Source: Candidatus Sulfotelmatobacter sp.
GTDB taxonomy: Bacteria; Acidobacteriota; Terriglobia; Terriglobales; Acidobacteriaceae
Length of the DNA: 64,000 nucleotides
Assembly: GCA_036500765.1 (NCBI GenBank)
Contig: DASYBM010000004.1
Span: 744,001-808,000 of the forward strand
Direction of reading: 5' to 3'
The notes under the pieces were generated by a model. The model was not told the DNA's origin. It made no database searches and saw only the letters and a list, made by a program, of their open reading frames with translations. The position numbers and the translations under genes are program-made. This document shows, in pieces, positions 24,507 through 33,132 of this stretch. Each line of letters begins with the position of its first letter. Position 1 is the stretch's first letter.

Positions 24507-25661
24507 TCAGACAGCGACCGTAACCGACGTCTCCGTCCGCGTGACCGGCCGATAGAGCGTGTCGCGCTCGATGGGTTCGCGGCCGGCGGCGCGGATCAGG
24601 CGCTGCAATTCTTCGCGGCGCATGCCTTGCGGCGTGGTCGCGCCGGCGTCGTGATAGATCTTTTCTTCGATCACGGTGCCGTCCATGTCATCGGCGCCGA
24701 AACGCAGAGATATCTGCGCCATCTTCGCCGTCACCATCTGCCAGTACGATTTAATGTGCGGGAAGTTGTCGAGGACCAGGCGGCTGACCGCGATCTGCTT
24801 GATATCGAGCATGCCGGTGGTTTTCGGCAAATGCTGCAACGGTGTGTTGTCAGGATGGAACGCCAGCGGAATAAATGTCTGGAAGCCGCCGGTTTCGTCC
24901 TGCAAGACGCGCAGCTTCATCAGATGATCGACACGGTCTTCGTCGTTTTCGACATGCCCGTAGAGCATGGTCGCATTCGACTTTAAACCGATCTGATGCG
25001 CTAGCTTGGCGGTCTCGAGCCATTCGCTGCCGTCGATTTTGTGGTCGCAAATTATGTGGCGCACGCGATCGGCAAAAATTTCGGCTCCGCCTCCGGGCAG
25101 CGAATCCACTCCGGCGGCTTTCAGTTGTTCCAGCGTCTCGCGTATCGACAACTTCGCCCGCCTCGACAAATATGCCACCTCGACCATGGTAAAGGCCTTC
25201 AAATGCACCTGAGGAAAACGCTGCTTTAGTCCGGAGCAGAGATCGAGAAAGTATTGAAACGGCAGGTCGGGATGTAGTCCGCCGACGATATGAAACTCTG
25301 TGACGGCCTCGGTGTAGCCGGAAGCGGCGGTTTCGAAAGCTTCGTCCAGCGCCATGGTGTAAGCGCCGGGCGTATCTTTCTTGCGGCCAAAGGCGCATAG
25401 CCGACACGCCGCCACACAAACATTCGTAGGATTGATATGGCGATTAACGTTGAAATAGGTCTTGTCGCCGTGCATGCGCTCGCGCACCGCATTGGCCATC
25501 CAGCCCACGGCGAGAATGTCGCCGGTGCGATAAAGCGCAAGAGCATCGTCCACGTCAAGACGTTCGCGCGCCTGAACTTTATCGTGAATCGGCCGGAGCC
25601 GCGCGTCGTCAGTTTGGAAGGCGTGGGGCTGAAAAGCGTGCGATGGGCGTGGGGCAGACAT
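24507..25661 (-). CDS. mqnE: Aminofutalosine synthase MqnE (radical SAM)
   Basis: The chosen start is ATG 25661 (MSAPRPSHAF); the open frame extends to 25721. The radical-SAM cluster motif is CVAACRLCAF (CxxxCxxC), preceded by the family signature KTYFNVNRHINPTNV. GGLHPDLPFQYFLDLCSGLK, SLPGGGAEIF and LAFHPDNTPL match MqnE, not MqnC. It adds the adenosyl group to the chorismate-derived enolpyruvyl benzoate in the futalosine route to menaquinone. The prenyltransferase gene at 29753 probably acts later in the same pathway. No other mqn gene is in the window. Confidence 0.9.
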   Translation of the reverse strand: MSAPRPSHAFQPHAFQTDDARLRPIHDKVQARERLDVDDALALYRTGDILAVGWMANAVRERMHGDKTYFNVNRHINPTNVCVAACRLCAFGRKKDTPGAYTMALDEAFETAASGYTEAVTEFHIVGGLHPDLPFQYFLDLCSGLKQRFPQVHLKAFTMVEVAYLSRRAKLSIRETLEQLKAAGVDSLPGGGAEIFADRVRHIICDHKIDGSEWLETAKLAHQIGLKSNATMLYGHVENDEDRVDHLMKLRVLQDETGGFQTFIPLAFHPDNTPLQHLPKTTGMLDIKQIAVSRLVLDNFPHIKSYWQMVTAKMAQISLRFGADDMDGTVIEEKIYHDAGATTPQGMRREELQRLIRAAGREPIERDTLYRPVTRTETSVTVAV

Positions 25662-25814
25662 CAACTTGATGATATCGCAGGACGAGGCGGTCTGCCATTG
25701 CGAAGGCGACGGGCGATGCACCTGGCTTCCGCACCGGAGCCGTTATGCGGGAGCCTCCGCACATTCAGGATGACACGGCTGTGCTAATCTCACCAATCAC
25801 CAAATGTAACGGGG

Positions 25815-26177
25815 CTAGCGGGTGACGGTTACGCGGTCCTGAATCTGCCCATATTCGTCTTCCGACAGCACGTGCCGTGTCACAAGTTGGCGAGTGTTTG
25901 CGTAAGGACGCTCGGCGAGAATGCGATCCGCACGTGGCGAGGTGATGCCCGGCAGCGAGGTCAAATCGTCTTTGGAAGCTTTATTGAGGTCGACGACTTT
26001 CTTGTTGCTTAGCCCCTCTTTAACCCCCTCGGCCACAGCCTTGGTATCGCGCTTGAGACTCGCGGTTTCTTCGGCAGTCTTTTCACGGAGTTGATCGGGT
26101 GATTGATTGGGCGAACAAGCCGCGCAAGCCGCGAGCAACAAACTAAGCAGTGCCATAGGGATGGATCGGAGGGACAT
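25815..26177 (-). CDS. Helix-hairpin-helix lipoprotein
   Basis: This 120-residue protein has a lipoprotein signal (MALLSLLLAACAACSPNQS) with Cys 18 or 21 as the lipid site. A charged linker (REKTAEETASLKRDTKAV) leads to a ComEA-like helix-hairpin-helix (VVDLNKASKDDLTSLPGITS). ComEA proteins bind DNA in the periplasm, but here only one HhH unit is visible and no com genes are near. It is divergent from the 26285 gene. Confidence 0.75.
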   Translation of the reverse strand: MSLRSIPMALLSLLLAACAACSPNQSPDQLREKTAEETASLKRDTKAVAEGVKEGLSNKKVVDLNKASKDDLTSLPGITSPRADRILAERPYANTRQLVTRHVLSEDEYGQIQDRVTVTR

Positions 26178-26284
26178 GTCATTCCGATGCTATAAAGCGC
26201 CTGACGGTTGGCGATGTCCAGATTAGCGCCCACCACCTGCCCGAAAATTGCATCTACCAATAGACGCCACCAAGGAGACGGTTG

Positions 26285-27142
26285 ATGAAAAGAATAACTA
26301 TTGCGACAGCAATCATGGCAGCGGCAGTGGCGAGCGGAGCCTTGCTGGCACAAAGCTCAGGTGATCCTGGTACTCCCGCGCAGACACCGCAGACTCAAGC
26401 CACTCCTCCGTCTGAGGAACAACCACAGCAGCAGCCTGCGGCACGACCAGCCGCTCCGTCGTCCACGAATCAAGCGCAGCCCTCGGGCAGCCCGCGCATC
26501 GCCCCGGGAAGCGTGATCCCGGTGCAGCTGACGAAAACCATCGACGCGAAGAAGGCGAAGCCCGGCGACGAGGTTGTGGCTAAGGTCACCATGGACTTGA
26601 AAACCACCAGCGGTGAGGTGGTCGTGCCCAAAGACACGAAAGTCGTCGGACACGTCACCGAGGCGCAGGCTCGCAGCAAGGAGCAGAAAGAATCTCAATT
26701 GGCCATCGCCTTTGATCACGCAGCTTTGAAAACCGGCGATATGAATTTGCCGATGTCGATTCAGGCCGTCATTGCTCCTCCCAGCAACAACACGAACACC
26801 GGCGGAGCTAACGCAGCCGGGACCGACCAGGGCGGAGCCCCCAGTGCTGCCGGTGGAACCACGTCGCCTACGGGCGGGGGACGCGGCTCCATGGGAACTT
26901 CCGGGCAGACCCAGCCTCCAGCCGCGCCTACTAATTCCGAGCCTACTGCCGGAAGCGAGGGTCAACAGCAATCCAGCAACGCGCGCCCGCAAATCACCGG
27001 CAATACCAAGGGCGTAGTTGGAATTTCCAATTTGACGCTTAGCGACGGCCAAAATGCGACGCAAGGGTCGGTCTTGAGTTCGGATAAAAACAACGTCAAG
27101 GTGGAGAGCGGCACCATGCTGCTACTCAAGGTGAATCAGTAG
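26285..27142 (+). CDS. Secreted protein, paralogue of the 1399-2244 gene
   Basis: This 285-residue protein has AAGGAG eight bases before ATG 26285. A signal peptide (ATAIMAAAVASGALLAQ) and a Gln/Pro-rich linker lead to a conserved module beginning GSVIPVQLTKTIDAKKAKPG and running through VVVPKDTKVVGHVTEAQA. A long Gly/Thr/Asn/Pro-rich disordered stretch follows. A short C-terminal conserved block (GVVGISNLTLSDG, ending VESGTMLLLKVNQ) closes the protein. The module matches the protein at 1399-2244, but the glycine zipper of that protein is absent. The function is unknown; an envelope role is likely from the export signal. Confidence 0.75.
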   Translation: MKRITIATAIMAAAVASGALLAQSSGDPGTPAQTPQTQATPPSEEQPQQQPAARPAAPSSTNQAQPSGSPRIAPGSVIPVQLTKTIDAKKAKPGDEVVAKVTMDLKTTSGEVVVPKDTKVVGHVTEAQARSKEQKESQLAIAFDHAALKTGDMNLPMSIQAVIAPPSNNTNTGGANAAGTDQGGAPSAAGGTTSPTGGGRGSMGTSGQTQPPAAPTNSEPTAGSEGQQQSSNARPQITGNTKGVVGISNLTLSDGQNATQGSVLSSDKNNVKVESGTMLLLKVNQ

Positions 27143-27236
27143 AAACCAATCCAGTGCGGAGACGCGAAGCCAACACGTCTGCGCATATCGAGTTATGACA
27201 ATATTGGCCGAACCTACCGACCGGACTTGAGAAGCG

Positions 27237-28523
27237 TTAGGCCGTCACTCCGGCAGCGGCGCCCCGAGAGCGCACTGGCAGTTCTTCGGTTCCGGCTTCG
27301 ATCAAGCGATTCCACAGCAAGATCGATGGGCCCACGGTGGCGAGAATCATTGCCCACGGCAGCACCGGCGAAATCCAGAACAGCCTGGTGCTGAAGCTCA
27401 GCAGAGCCAGCCAGATTAATGTCACAAAGGCGCCGAATAGAAATCCGCTCCGCCGCGGGCTGCCGCGGAACGGCAGTGAGTAAGAGCACAGGGCCTGCAC
27501 CATCAGAGAAAACGGGAACGCGACCACCAGATCGATGAAGTAATGTTCTCCCGTACCTAATGTCGCCATCACGGTGAGGATTACGAACACCAACGCAATC
27601 GCCCGTATCCAGCGCGCCAGTCCCTTTGAGTTCCACCACACCAGCAGAACCCAGGCCATATGCAGTGAAGGAATGGCATTGCGCGCTCCTTTGATCAGAA
27701 CAGGGACGACGTTCATGCCCATCGCTTCTGCAATGGATGGTGGGTGAAAGGGAAACGCCGCGCCAAAGAGGTGCACCGGGCCGCAGGCTGGCAGCATGTT
27801 ATAGAAAAGAACCCCTAGTGGACCCGTGACCAGAAACGCCAGCATCACCGCCAGCGCATTCTGCCTCTTACAGCGCAGATGCGCCGCGTACACCAAAGCC
27901 AAAGGCAGCGGAAGCGCGATATAGATCACGAGGCACACGAATCGAACCCACAGCCAGGTCCAGAAGAATTGCCCCATCAGGAAACTGAACTGCACCCGCA
28001 AGCTGCAATCAAACGAGTACAGGAACAGGTCGAACGCCTTCGGATGGAGCTTCTCCGTGACATCAAGAAGGGTGCTTGCCATGTATTCTGACCCGACAAA
28101 AAGAACCGAGGGAAGAAATCCGTAGACCAGAAGTTTCCGCTCATCCCCTTCCGCCCAAATCGTGTGCGTACCCAAGACCGCCAAGGCGGCCATGCCCACG
28201 AAAGAAAAACCAGCCATAAATGCGGGCCGGAATCCCATGACCCGATAATCGAGCACGGCCAGAAACAGACTGCCGATCAGCACCCACAGCAGATCGAACC
28301 AAGAGCGCCGAATCATCCCCAAAACAATCAGGGCGCCGGCCAAGGCCAGCGACAGAAAGGCCGAGGTCATCGAATCTTCATAAAAATCGCGATTGAGAGA
28401 AAGGGCGAGAATTATCCCAAACAGCAGCACGGTCAGGCTCACCTTGAGAGCAAGCTTGCGGTCGACCATGTCGCTCTTCGATGGGATCGGCTTATTGCGC
28501 ACGAGCGGACGCGAGCGCACCAT
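27237..28523 (-). CDS. PAP2-superfamily membrane phosphatase (Aur1-like)
   Basis: This 428-residue integral membrane protein has roughly ten hydrophobic segments. The phosphatase motifs are in the C-terminal half: NAIPSLHMAW (the PSxH motif) and GTGEHYFIDLVVAF (GxHYxxD). This order matches PAP2 enzymes of the inositolphosphorylceramide-synthase-like branch. It may dephosphorylate a lipid phosphate or transfer a lipid headgroup. The N-terminal half (EDSMTSAFLSLALAGALIVL) is a membrane extension of unknown purpose. There is no linked lipid gene. Confidence 0.8.
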   Translation of the reverse strand: MVRSRPLVRNKPIPSKSDMVDRKLALKVSLTVLLFGIILALSLNRDFYEDSMTSAFLSLALAGALIVLGMIRRSWFDLLWVLIGSLFLAVLDYRVMGFRPAFMAGFSFVGMAALAVLGTHTIWAEGDERKLLVYGFLPSVLFVGSEYMASTLLDVTEKLHPKAFDLFLYSFDCSLRVQFSFLMGQFFWTWLWVRFVCLVIYIALPLPLALVYAAHLRCKRQNALAVMLAFLVTGPLGVLFYNMLPACGPVHLFGAAFPFHPPSIAEAMGMNVVPVLIKGARNAIPSLHMAWVLLVWWNSKGLARWIRAIALVFVILTVMATLGTGEHYFIDLVVAFPFSLMVQALCSYSLPFRGSPRRSGFLFGAFVTLIWLALLSFSTRLFWISPVLPWAMILATVGPSILLWNRLIEAGTEELPVRSRGAAAGVTA

Positions 28524-28710
28524 CGAATATTACTTCAAACAAATGGCTCGCACTTAAGAGTTTAGGGTGCCAAAGGAGAATAGGGCAACCCAGCTTACCG
28601 CAGCCGGGTTACAACGGTAATCCCTGGCAACGGCACGCGAATACGTTCCTTCGATCCGTCCGAATCTGCCTTCCGGGTCGCGGCCGCTCCGGATCTAACC
28701 TCCACCGCAT

Positions 28711-29673
28711 CTAGCCTCCGCTGTTTAGTTTCTTCGTCGCCAGCGGCCGCGCAAACGCGTTCGCGGGATTGTGAGCATATGCCTCGAGAACTTTCTGGTA
28801 ATAGGTCTTCGCCTGGGCGGCGTCTCCCAACTTCTCATAGGCCTCGCCCAGCAACGCCAGCGTCGCGGGATCATGCTGGTCGGCTTTCTGTAATTCGGCA
28901 ATGGCAGTCTTATAGTCTCCGGTGTAAAACGCGACGTAGCCCGTGAGATAGGGATAGAACCTCATCTGGTCGGGGTTGTTGGCTTTGTCGAGAGCGTCCT
29001 TGGCGGCGGCGACGTGCTGCCGCGCTTCGTCGGCTTTTCCTCGGCGCGCGGCAATCCGCGCCTGCGCATTTTCCCAGCGGAACAGCCAAAGATTCTTGTC
29101 CGCGTCGTTCAGGTCGGATTTGTGCGCGATGGTGTTGTAGGCCATCTTGTACCACTTCTCGGCGTGGTCGGGGTCGCCTGCTTCCAGATAAATGCGGCCC
29201 AGTTCGTTGCAAAGCTCGGCTGCACCCACAGAATCATTCTTCGCCAGCCGAGCGTTGAGAACCTGCGTCTCGAATCCCGCGGCCTTGAATGTGTCGCCCT
29301 CGAAAGCGTACGAGATGGCCATTGCACGCAACGCCTGCGGCTTGGAATCGGCGGGCGCAACTTCGATGGCCTTGGCCAAGTGCTCGCGCGCGTCGCTGTA
29401 GTTTCCTTTCAGGTCGAGAGCTATACCCGAGGATAGGTGTGCTTCGTAGAGGTCCGGCGACTTGTCGAGCGCGCGGCCGTAGAGAGCGAGAGCGTCATCA
29501 AGCTTGCCCTCGCGCTCCAGTTTATCGCCCTGCTGCACCAGATCCTGCGGACTGCCAGGGGCGAGCGGCTGCTTTTCGGCAGGCTGTTGGGCAATGCTAA
29601 AGGCAGCAAGCAGACAAAAGACGGCGGCTGCGCGCAATACAATATTTCCGATCACGAAACCGTTTTTAAGCAT
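28711..29673 (-). CDS. Secreted TPR-repeat protein
   Basis: This 320-residue protein starts at 29673 with GGAGG five bases upstream; the longer frame to 29790 overlaps the next gene and is rejected. A signal peptide (VIGNIVLRAAAVFCLLAAFS) precedes about five TPR units (LVQQGDKLEREGKLDDALALY, NYSDAREHLAKAIEVAPADS, CNELGRIYLEAGDPDHAEKWY, and others). The repeats form a superhelix for protein binding in the periplasm or outer membrane. The partner is unknown. The mqnP-like gene lies 79 bp upstream on the same strand. Confidence 0.85.
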   Translation of the reverse strand: MLKNGFVIGNIVLRAAAVFCLLAAFSIAQQPAEKQPLAPGSPQDLVQQGDKLEREGKLDDALALYGRALDKSPDLYEAHLSSGIALDLKGNYSDAREHLAKAIEVAPADSKPQALRAMAISYAFEGDTFKAAGFETQVLNARLAKNDSVGAAELCNELGRIYLEAGDPDHAEKWYKMAYNTIAHKSDLNDADKNLWLFRWENAQARIAARRGKADEARQHVAAAKDALDKANNPDQMRFYPYLTGYVAFYTGDYKTAIAELQKADQHDPATLALLGEAYEKLGDAAQAKTYYQKVLEAYAHNPANAFARPLATKKLNSGG

Positions 29674-29752
29674 GGAGTCCTCCAAAAGGGCGCAAAGATT
29701 ATGCCACGGGATGCGGAACGATGTAAGAGCACCGGGCGCGGGAGCCGCCCAC

Positions 29753-30616
29753 CTACCTCCGCAGCAGCACATCGGCCGCGACGAACACAAAGAACAAAAC
29801 CGAGATCACGCCGTTCATGGTGAAGAATGCGGCATTGAGTTTCGACAAGTCATTGGGCCGAACCAAGGAGTGCTCGTAGAGGAGGAGGAGAATTACTGCC
29901 AGCACTCCACAGGCCGCCAACTTTCCCATTCCAAACACGATCAGCAGCGCCACGAGCAGGCCGATCATTACCAGGTGAAAACCGCGGGCGATCCACAGCG
30001 AAGACGAAATACCAAGATATCGCGGAATGGAGTGCAGTCCCGCCCGGCGATCGAACTCAAAATCCTGGCAGGCATAGAGCACATCGAAACCTGCGACCCA
30101 GAAAGTTACGGCAGCCGTCAGCAGCAAGATGCCCGGATCGAGCGAACCCCGTACAGCGATCCATGCTGCCGCAGGAGCGATCCCAAGTGCGAATCCCAAT
30201 ACCAGATGCGACCACCGCGTCATTCGCTTGGTGTAGGAATAAAGCAGCAGCACGGCCAGAGCAACTGGGGACAGCAACAATGTTAGCCGATTCAGCTGCG
30301 ACGCAGCCAGAACAAATATGGCGCTGGCAACAACTACGAAGGTGATGACAAATGTAGAGGTAAGATGTCCGGCCGGCAAAGCGCGCGTACTGGTGCGCGG
30401 GTTGGCAGCGTCGATGGCGGCATCGGCCCAGCGGTTGAATGCCATCGCCGCGGAGCGCGCCGCGACCATCGCGACGACAATCCACAGCAGTTGGTGCGCG
30501 GAAGGAAATCCTCCGGCGGCGAGCACGGCCCCGCATAGCGCAAACGGAAGCGCAAACACGGAGTGCTCCCATTTGATCATCTCCAGCGTAACGCGCAGGT
30601 TGTGCAGGACCGGCAC
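29753..30616 (-). CDS. mqnP: UbiA-family prenyltransferase, MqnP-like
   Basis: This 287-residue membrane protein has about eight transmembrane helices and both Asp-rich motifs of UbiA enzymes: NRWADAAIDAANPRTSTRAL and YACQDFEFDRRAGLHSIP. In organisms with the futalosine route this branch prenylates 1,4-dihydroxy-6-naphthoate. An mqnE gene 4 kb away supports that over ubiquinone synthesis, which is not expected in an acidobacterium. The first residues (MIKWEHSVFALPFALCGAVL) are also typical. A large inverted repeat separates it from pcm, which lies upstream on the same strand. Confidence 0.8.
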   Translation of the reverse strand: MPVLHNLRVTLEMIKWEHSVFALPFALCGAVLAAGGFPSAHQLLWIVVAMVAARSAAMAFNRWADAAIDAANPRTSTRALPAGHLTSTFVITFVVVASAIFVLAASQLNRLTLLLSPVALAVLLLYSYTKRMTRWSHLVLGFALGIAPAAAWIAVRGSLDPGILLLTAAVTFWVAGFDVLYACQDFEFDRRAGLHSIPRYLGISSSLWIARGFHLVMIGLLVALLIVFGMGKLAACGVLAVILLLLYEHSLVRPNDLSKLNAAFFTMNGVISVLFFVFVAADVLLRR

Positions 30617-30632
30617 CAGTTGATTCTAAATC

Positions 30633-30774
30633 AGGTCTTTGGTCTTCGGTCGTCGTCGGTCTTCGGTCGTCGGCTTAGAACCAAGGCTTCATGAATCACG
30701 TTCGGAATGTCGCTGACGGCCACCAACTGTCCCGAAAGGCCGAGGACCGACGACCGACGACCCGACAAAGACCT
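30633..30774. repeat. Large inverted repeat between pcm and mqnP
   Basis: The left arm 30633-30666 starts AGGTCTTTGGTCTTCGGTCG. The reverse complement of 30740-30774 starts AGGTCTTTGTCGGGTCGTCG. The arms are about 35 bp, internally repetitive in GGTC/GTCG, with a 73-bp centre. The right arm overlaps the stop codon of pcm. Short single relatives occur near 14826 and 49934. Confidence 0.6.
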
Positions 30775-31426
30775 AAGACCCTTCCGAGACCAGTGGCACA
30801 AAGCGGCACAAATCGCGCAGTGTGATTCGCGGCACGCCGTTTTCCAAGCGGACTAACTGTAGCTGCTGCGAATCCGACGTCCCTACGGGGATGATCATGC
30901 GGGCGCCTTCTGCGAGTTGCGCGACCAGGGCCGGCGGGACTTCCTTAGCAGCGGCAGAAACGATGATGGCGTTGTAGGGCGCAGCCTCCGCGTATCCCTG
31001 GCTGCCGTCGCCGATTATTACTTTCACGTTGGCGTAGCCCATGCGGGCGAGCAGTTCTCTTGCCGCATCCGCCAACACCGCGTGGCGCTCCACCGAAAAA
31101 ACTTGTGCCGTAAGTTCTGCGAGCAATGCTGTCACGTAGCCCGATCCGGTGCCGATCTCAAGAACCCGGTCGGCAGGAGAGAGAGCCAAAGCTTCCAGCA
31201 TGGTCGCGACGATGTACGGCTGGGAGATGGTCTGCCCCTCGCCAATGGGTAAAGGATGATCTTCATGCGCTTGGTTGCGATAGTGCTCTGGAGCGAACTC
31301 GTGGCGCGGCACACGCGACATGGCATCGAGCACCCGCTGGTCGCTCACACCGCGCGCCCGCAGTTGAGAGTCGACCATCTGTTGGCGCGAGGCCGCGAAG
31401 GAAGAAGTGTCGCTGGAGAAAGTCAT
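30773..31426 (-). CDS. pcm: Protein-L-isoaspartate O-methyltransferase
   Basis: This 217-residue protein is of full length for PCMT. It has VSDQRVLDAMSRVPRHEFAP, the IGEGQTISQPYIVATMLEAL motif, the SAM-binding VLEIGTGSGYVTALLAEL and VIIGDGSQGY. It methylates isoaspartyl residues in damaged proteins to start their repair. The annotation is firm; only the ending is notable, as it falls within a repeat arm. Confidence 0.93.
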   Translation of the reverse strand: MTFSSDTSSFAASRQQMVDSQLRARGVSDQRVLDAMSRVPRHEFAPEHYRNQAHEDHPLPIGEGQTISQPYIVATMLEALALSPADRVLEIGTGSGYVTALLAELTAQVFSVERHAVLADAARELLARMGYANVKVIIGDGSQGYAEAAPYNAIIVSAAAKEVPPALVAQLAEGARMIIPVGTSDSQQLQLVRLENGVPRITLRDLCRFVPLVSEGS

Positions 31427-31558
31427 TAGCTTGAAAACTCTTTACGTAAGCCGGCCGAACTCCGTGTATACTTTTTCCGCCTGTCCCCCAAAGGCCAGCC
31501 TGAACCTCTGGGCTGCGGGCCCTTCACGTTTTCCACTTCCATTCCAGAGGGCATCTCA

Positions 31559-33082
31559 ATGACACGCCGAAGCGCCGCGTACGTCTATAGTCTAGTGGCT
31601 GTAGCTATTCTGATTCTGGCAATCAGCGCAACGCCAGCCGCTGCACAGGCTTTCAGTACCCTACACAATTTCTGCACCGTCACCAACTGCACTGACGGCT
31701 ACTATTCCTCCTCGGGCCTGATTCAGGGCACGGACGGGAACTACTACGGCACAGCCTACTACGGCGGCGACTTCGGCGCAGGTTCGGTCTACAACATCAC
31801 GGCCGACGGCGACTTAACCACCTTCTACAGCTTTTGCGGCCAAGCCAATTGCGCCGATGGATACCATCCCTGGCCAGCCCTGGTCTTGGGCAGCGATGGC
31901 AGGTTCTACGGGACCACCACCGACGGCGGCGCCAATGGCAACGGCACGATCTTCAGCCTGACCGGCGACGGCACTCTGACCACGCTCTACAACTTCTGCT
32001 CGCAGGCCAATTGCGCCGACGGATACTACTCCGGGGGAGCACTGCTCCAAGGCACAGACGGAAATTACTACGGACTGAATTCGTTCGGAGGACTCAACGG
32101 CGCAGGGACGATCTTCCGCATTACTCCGTCAGGCACTTACACGACGCTTCACACTTTCTGCTCGCAAACCAACTGCCCCGACGGCATCTACCCCCGTGGC
32201 GCGCTGGTGCAGGGCGCAAACGGAAACTTCTACGGCGTCACGAGTGGCGACGGCGGCTACACATCGTACGGCACTGTCTTTAGCATCACTCCATCGGATA
32301 CGTTCACGATTCTCCACACCTTCTGCTCTCAAGGTGGTGTTTGCAAGGATGGCTTCGATCCCTGGGGAGGTCTTGCCCAAGGCAACGACGGCAACTTGTA
32401 CGGAACCACGGAAGATGGGGGAACCGAATACTGTGAACGCCGACTGAACCACTCCGGACCCGGTTGTGGCACAGTCTTTAAAATCACCCCAGGCGGCAGG
32501 CTAACCACGATCCTCGCCCTCCCCGGCCCGAAGGCTGGCGAGAATCCCACAGCCCAGCTGATCCTGGCAAGCGACGGGAAATTCTACGGCGCTACTATGT
32601 ACGGCGGGACGCACACCAACGTCGGCTGTGCTCCTGCCGGTTGCGGCACGCTCTTCTCTATCACCTCTGATGGCGCGCTCAGGACCGTTCACAACTTCCG
32701 CGGTTACTTGGATGACGGCTACATTTCAGCCCAGTTGCTGCAAGGCACGGACGGAAACTTCTATGGCAGCACCATTTACGGCGGCACCATCGGCTACTGC
32801 GAATTCGGTTGCGGCACGGTCTTCAGCCTGTCCCAGGGCCTAAGCCCGTTCGTGAAGCCGATTCCCCCCTCAACGCGCGTCGGGACCAGTGTCATAATCC
32901 TGGGCAACAATCTCACCGGCTCCAGCAGCGTCACCTTCAACGGCACCGCGGCTATTTTCACGGTGGTATCAAATACCGAAATCACGGCAACGGTCCCATC
33001 GGGCGCCAGCACGGGCGAAATTCAAGTGGTCACTCCGACCGGAACTCTCACCAGTAACGTTTCCTTTGGAGTCACGAACTAA
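31559..33082 (+). CDS. Secreted GloVer tandem-repeat protein with IPT/TIG domain
   Basis: This 507-residue exported protein has a signal peptide (SLVAVAILILAISATPAAAQ). At least seven repeats of about 50-60 residues follow, each with an LxxGTDGNYYGTxxxGG core and a GTIFSLTxDGTLTTLYNFC-like edge. These are the choice-of-anchor tandem repeats named GloVer, which form a beta-propeller-like fold. Paired cysteines (FCSQANCADG) suggest disulfides. The C-terminal 90 residues are an IPT/TIG Ig-like module (GTSVIILGNNLTGSSSVTFN). The function is unknown. GAGGGC upstream serves as ribosome-binding site. Confidence 0.85.
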   Translation: MTRRSAAYVYSLVAVAILILAISATPAAAQAFSTLHNFCTVTNCTDGYYSSSGLIQGTDGNYYGTAYYGGDFGAGSVYNITADGDLTTFYSFCGQANCADGYHPWPALVLGSDGRFYGTTTDGGANGNGTIFSLTGDGTLTTLYNFCSQANCADGYYSGGALLQGTDGNYYGLNSFGGLNGAGTIFRITPSGTYTTLHTFCSQTNCPDGIYPRGALVQGANGNFYGVTSGDGGYTSYGTVFSITPSDTFTILHTFCSQGGVCKDGFDPWGGLAQGNDGNLYGTTEDGGTEYCERRLNHSGPGCGTVFKITPGGRLTTILALPGPKAGENPTAQLILASDGKFYGATMYGGTHTNVGCAPAGCGTLFSITSDGALRTVHNFRGYLDDGYISAQLLQGTDGNFYGSTIYGGTIGYCEFGCGTVFSLSQGLSPFVKPIPPSTRVGTSVIILGNNLTGSSSVTFNGTAAIFTVVSNTEITATVPSGASTGEIQVVTPTGTLTSNVSFGVTN

Positions 33083-33132
33083 AAGCGTTCGCAGAGACGC
33101 AATCCCGGATGGGGACGGAAGGCAAAAGCACG

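Noticed and set aside
25720-25760. An insertion-sequence end
   Set aside because: The CTGGCTTCCGC stretch recurs only as a short degenerate fragment, with no terminal repeat pair, target duplication or transposase.
27150-27185. A terminator after the 26285 gene
   Set aside because: TGCGGAGACG and CGTCTGCGCA pair with one mismatch, but the loop is long and no T run follows.
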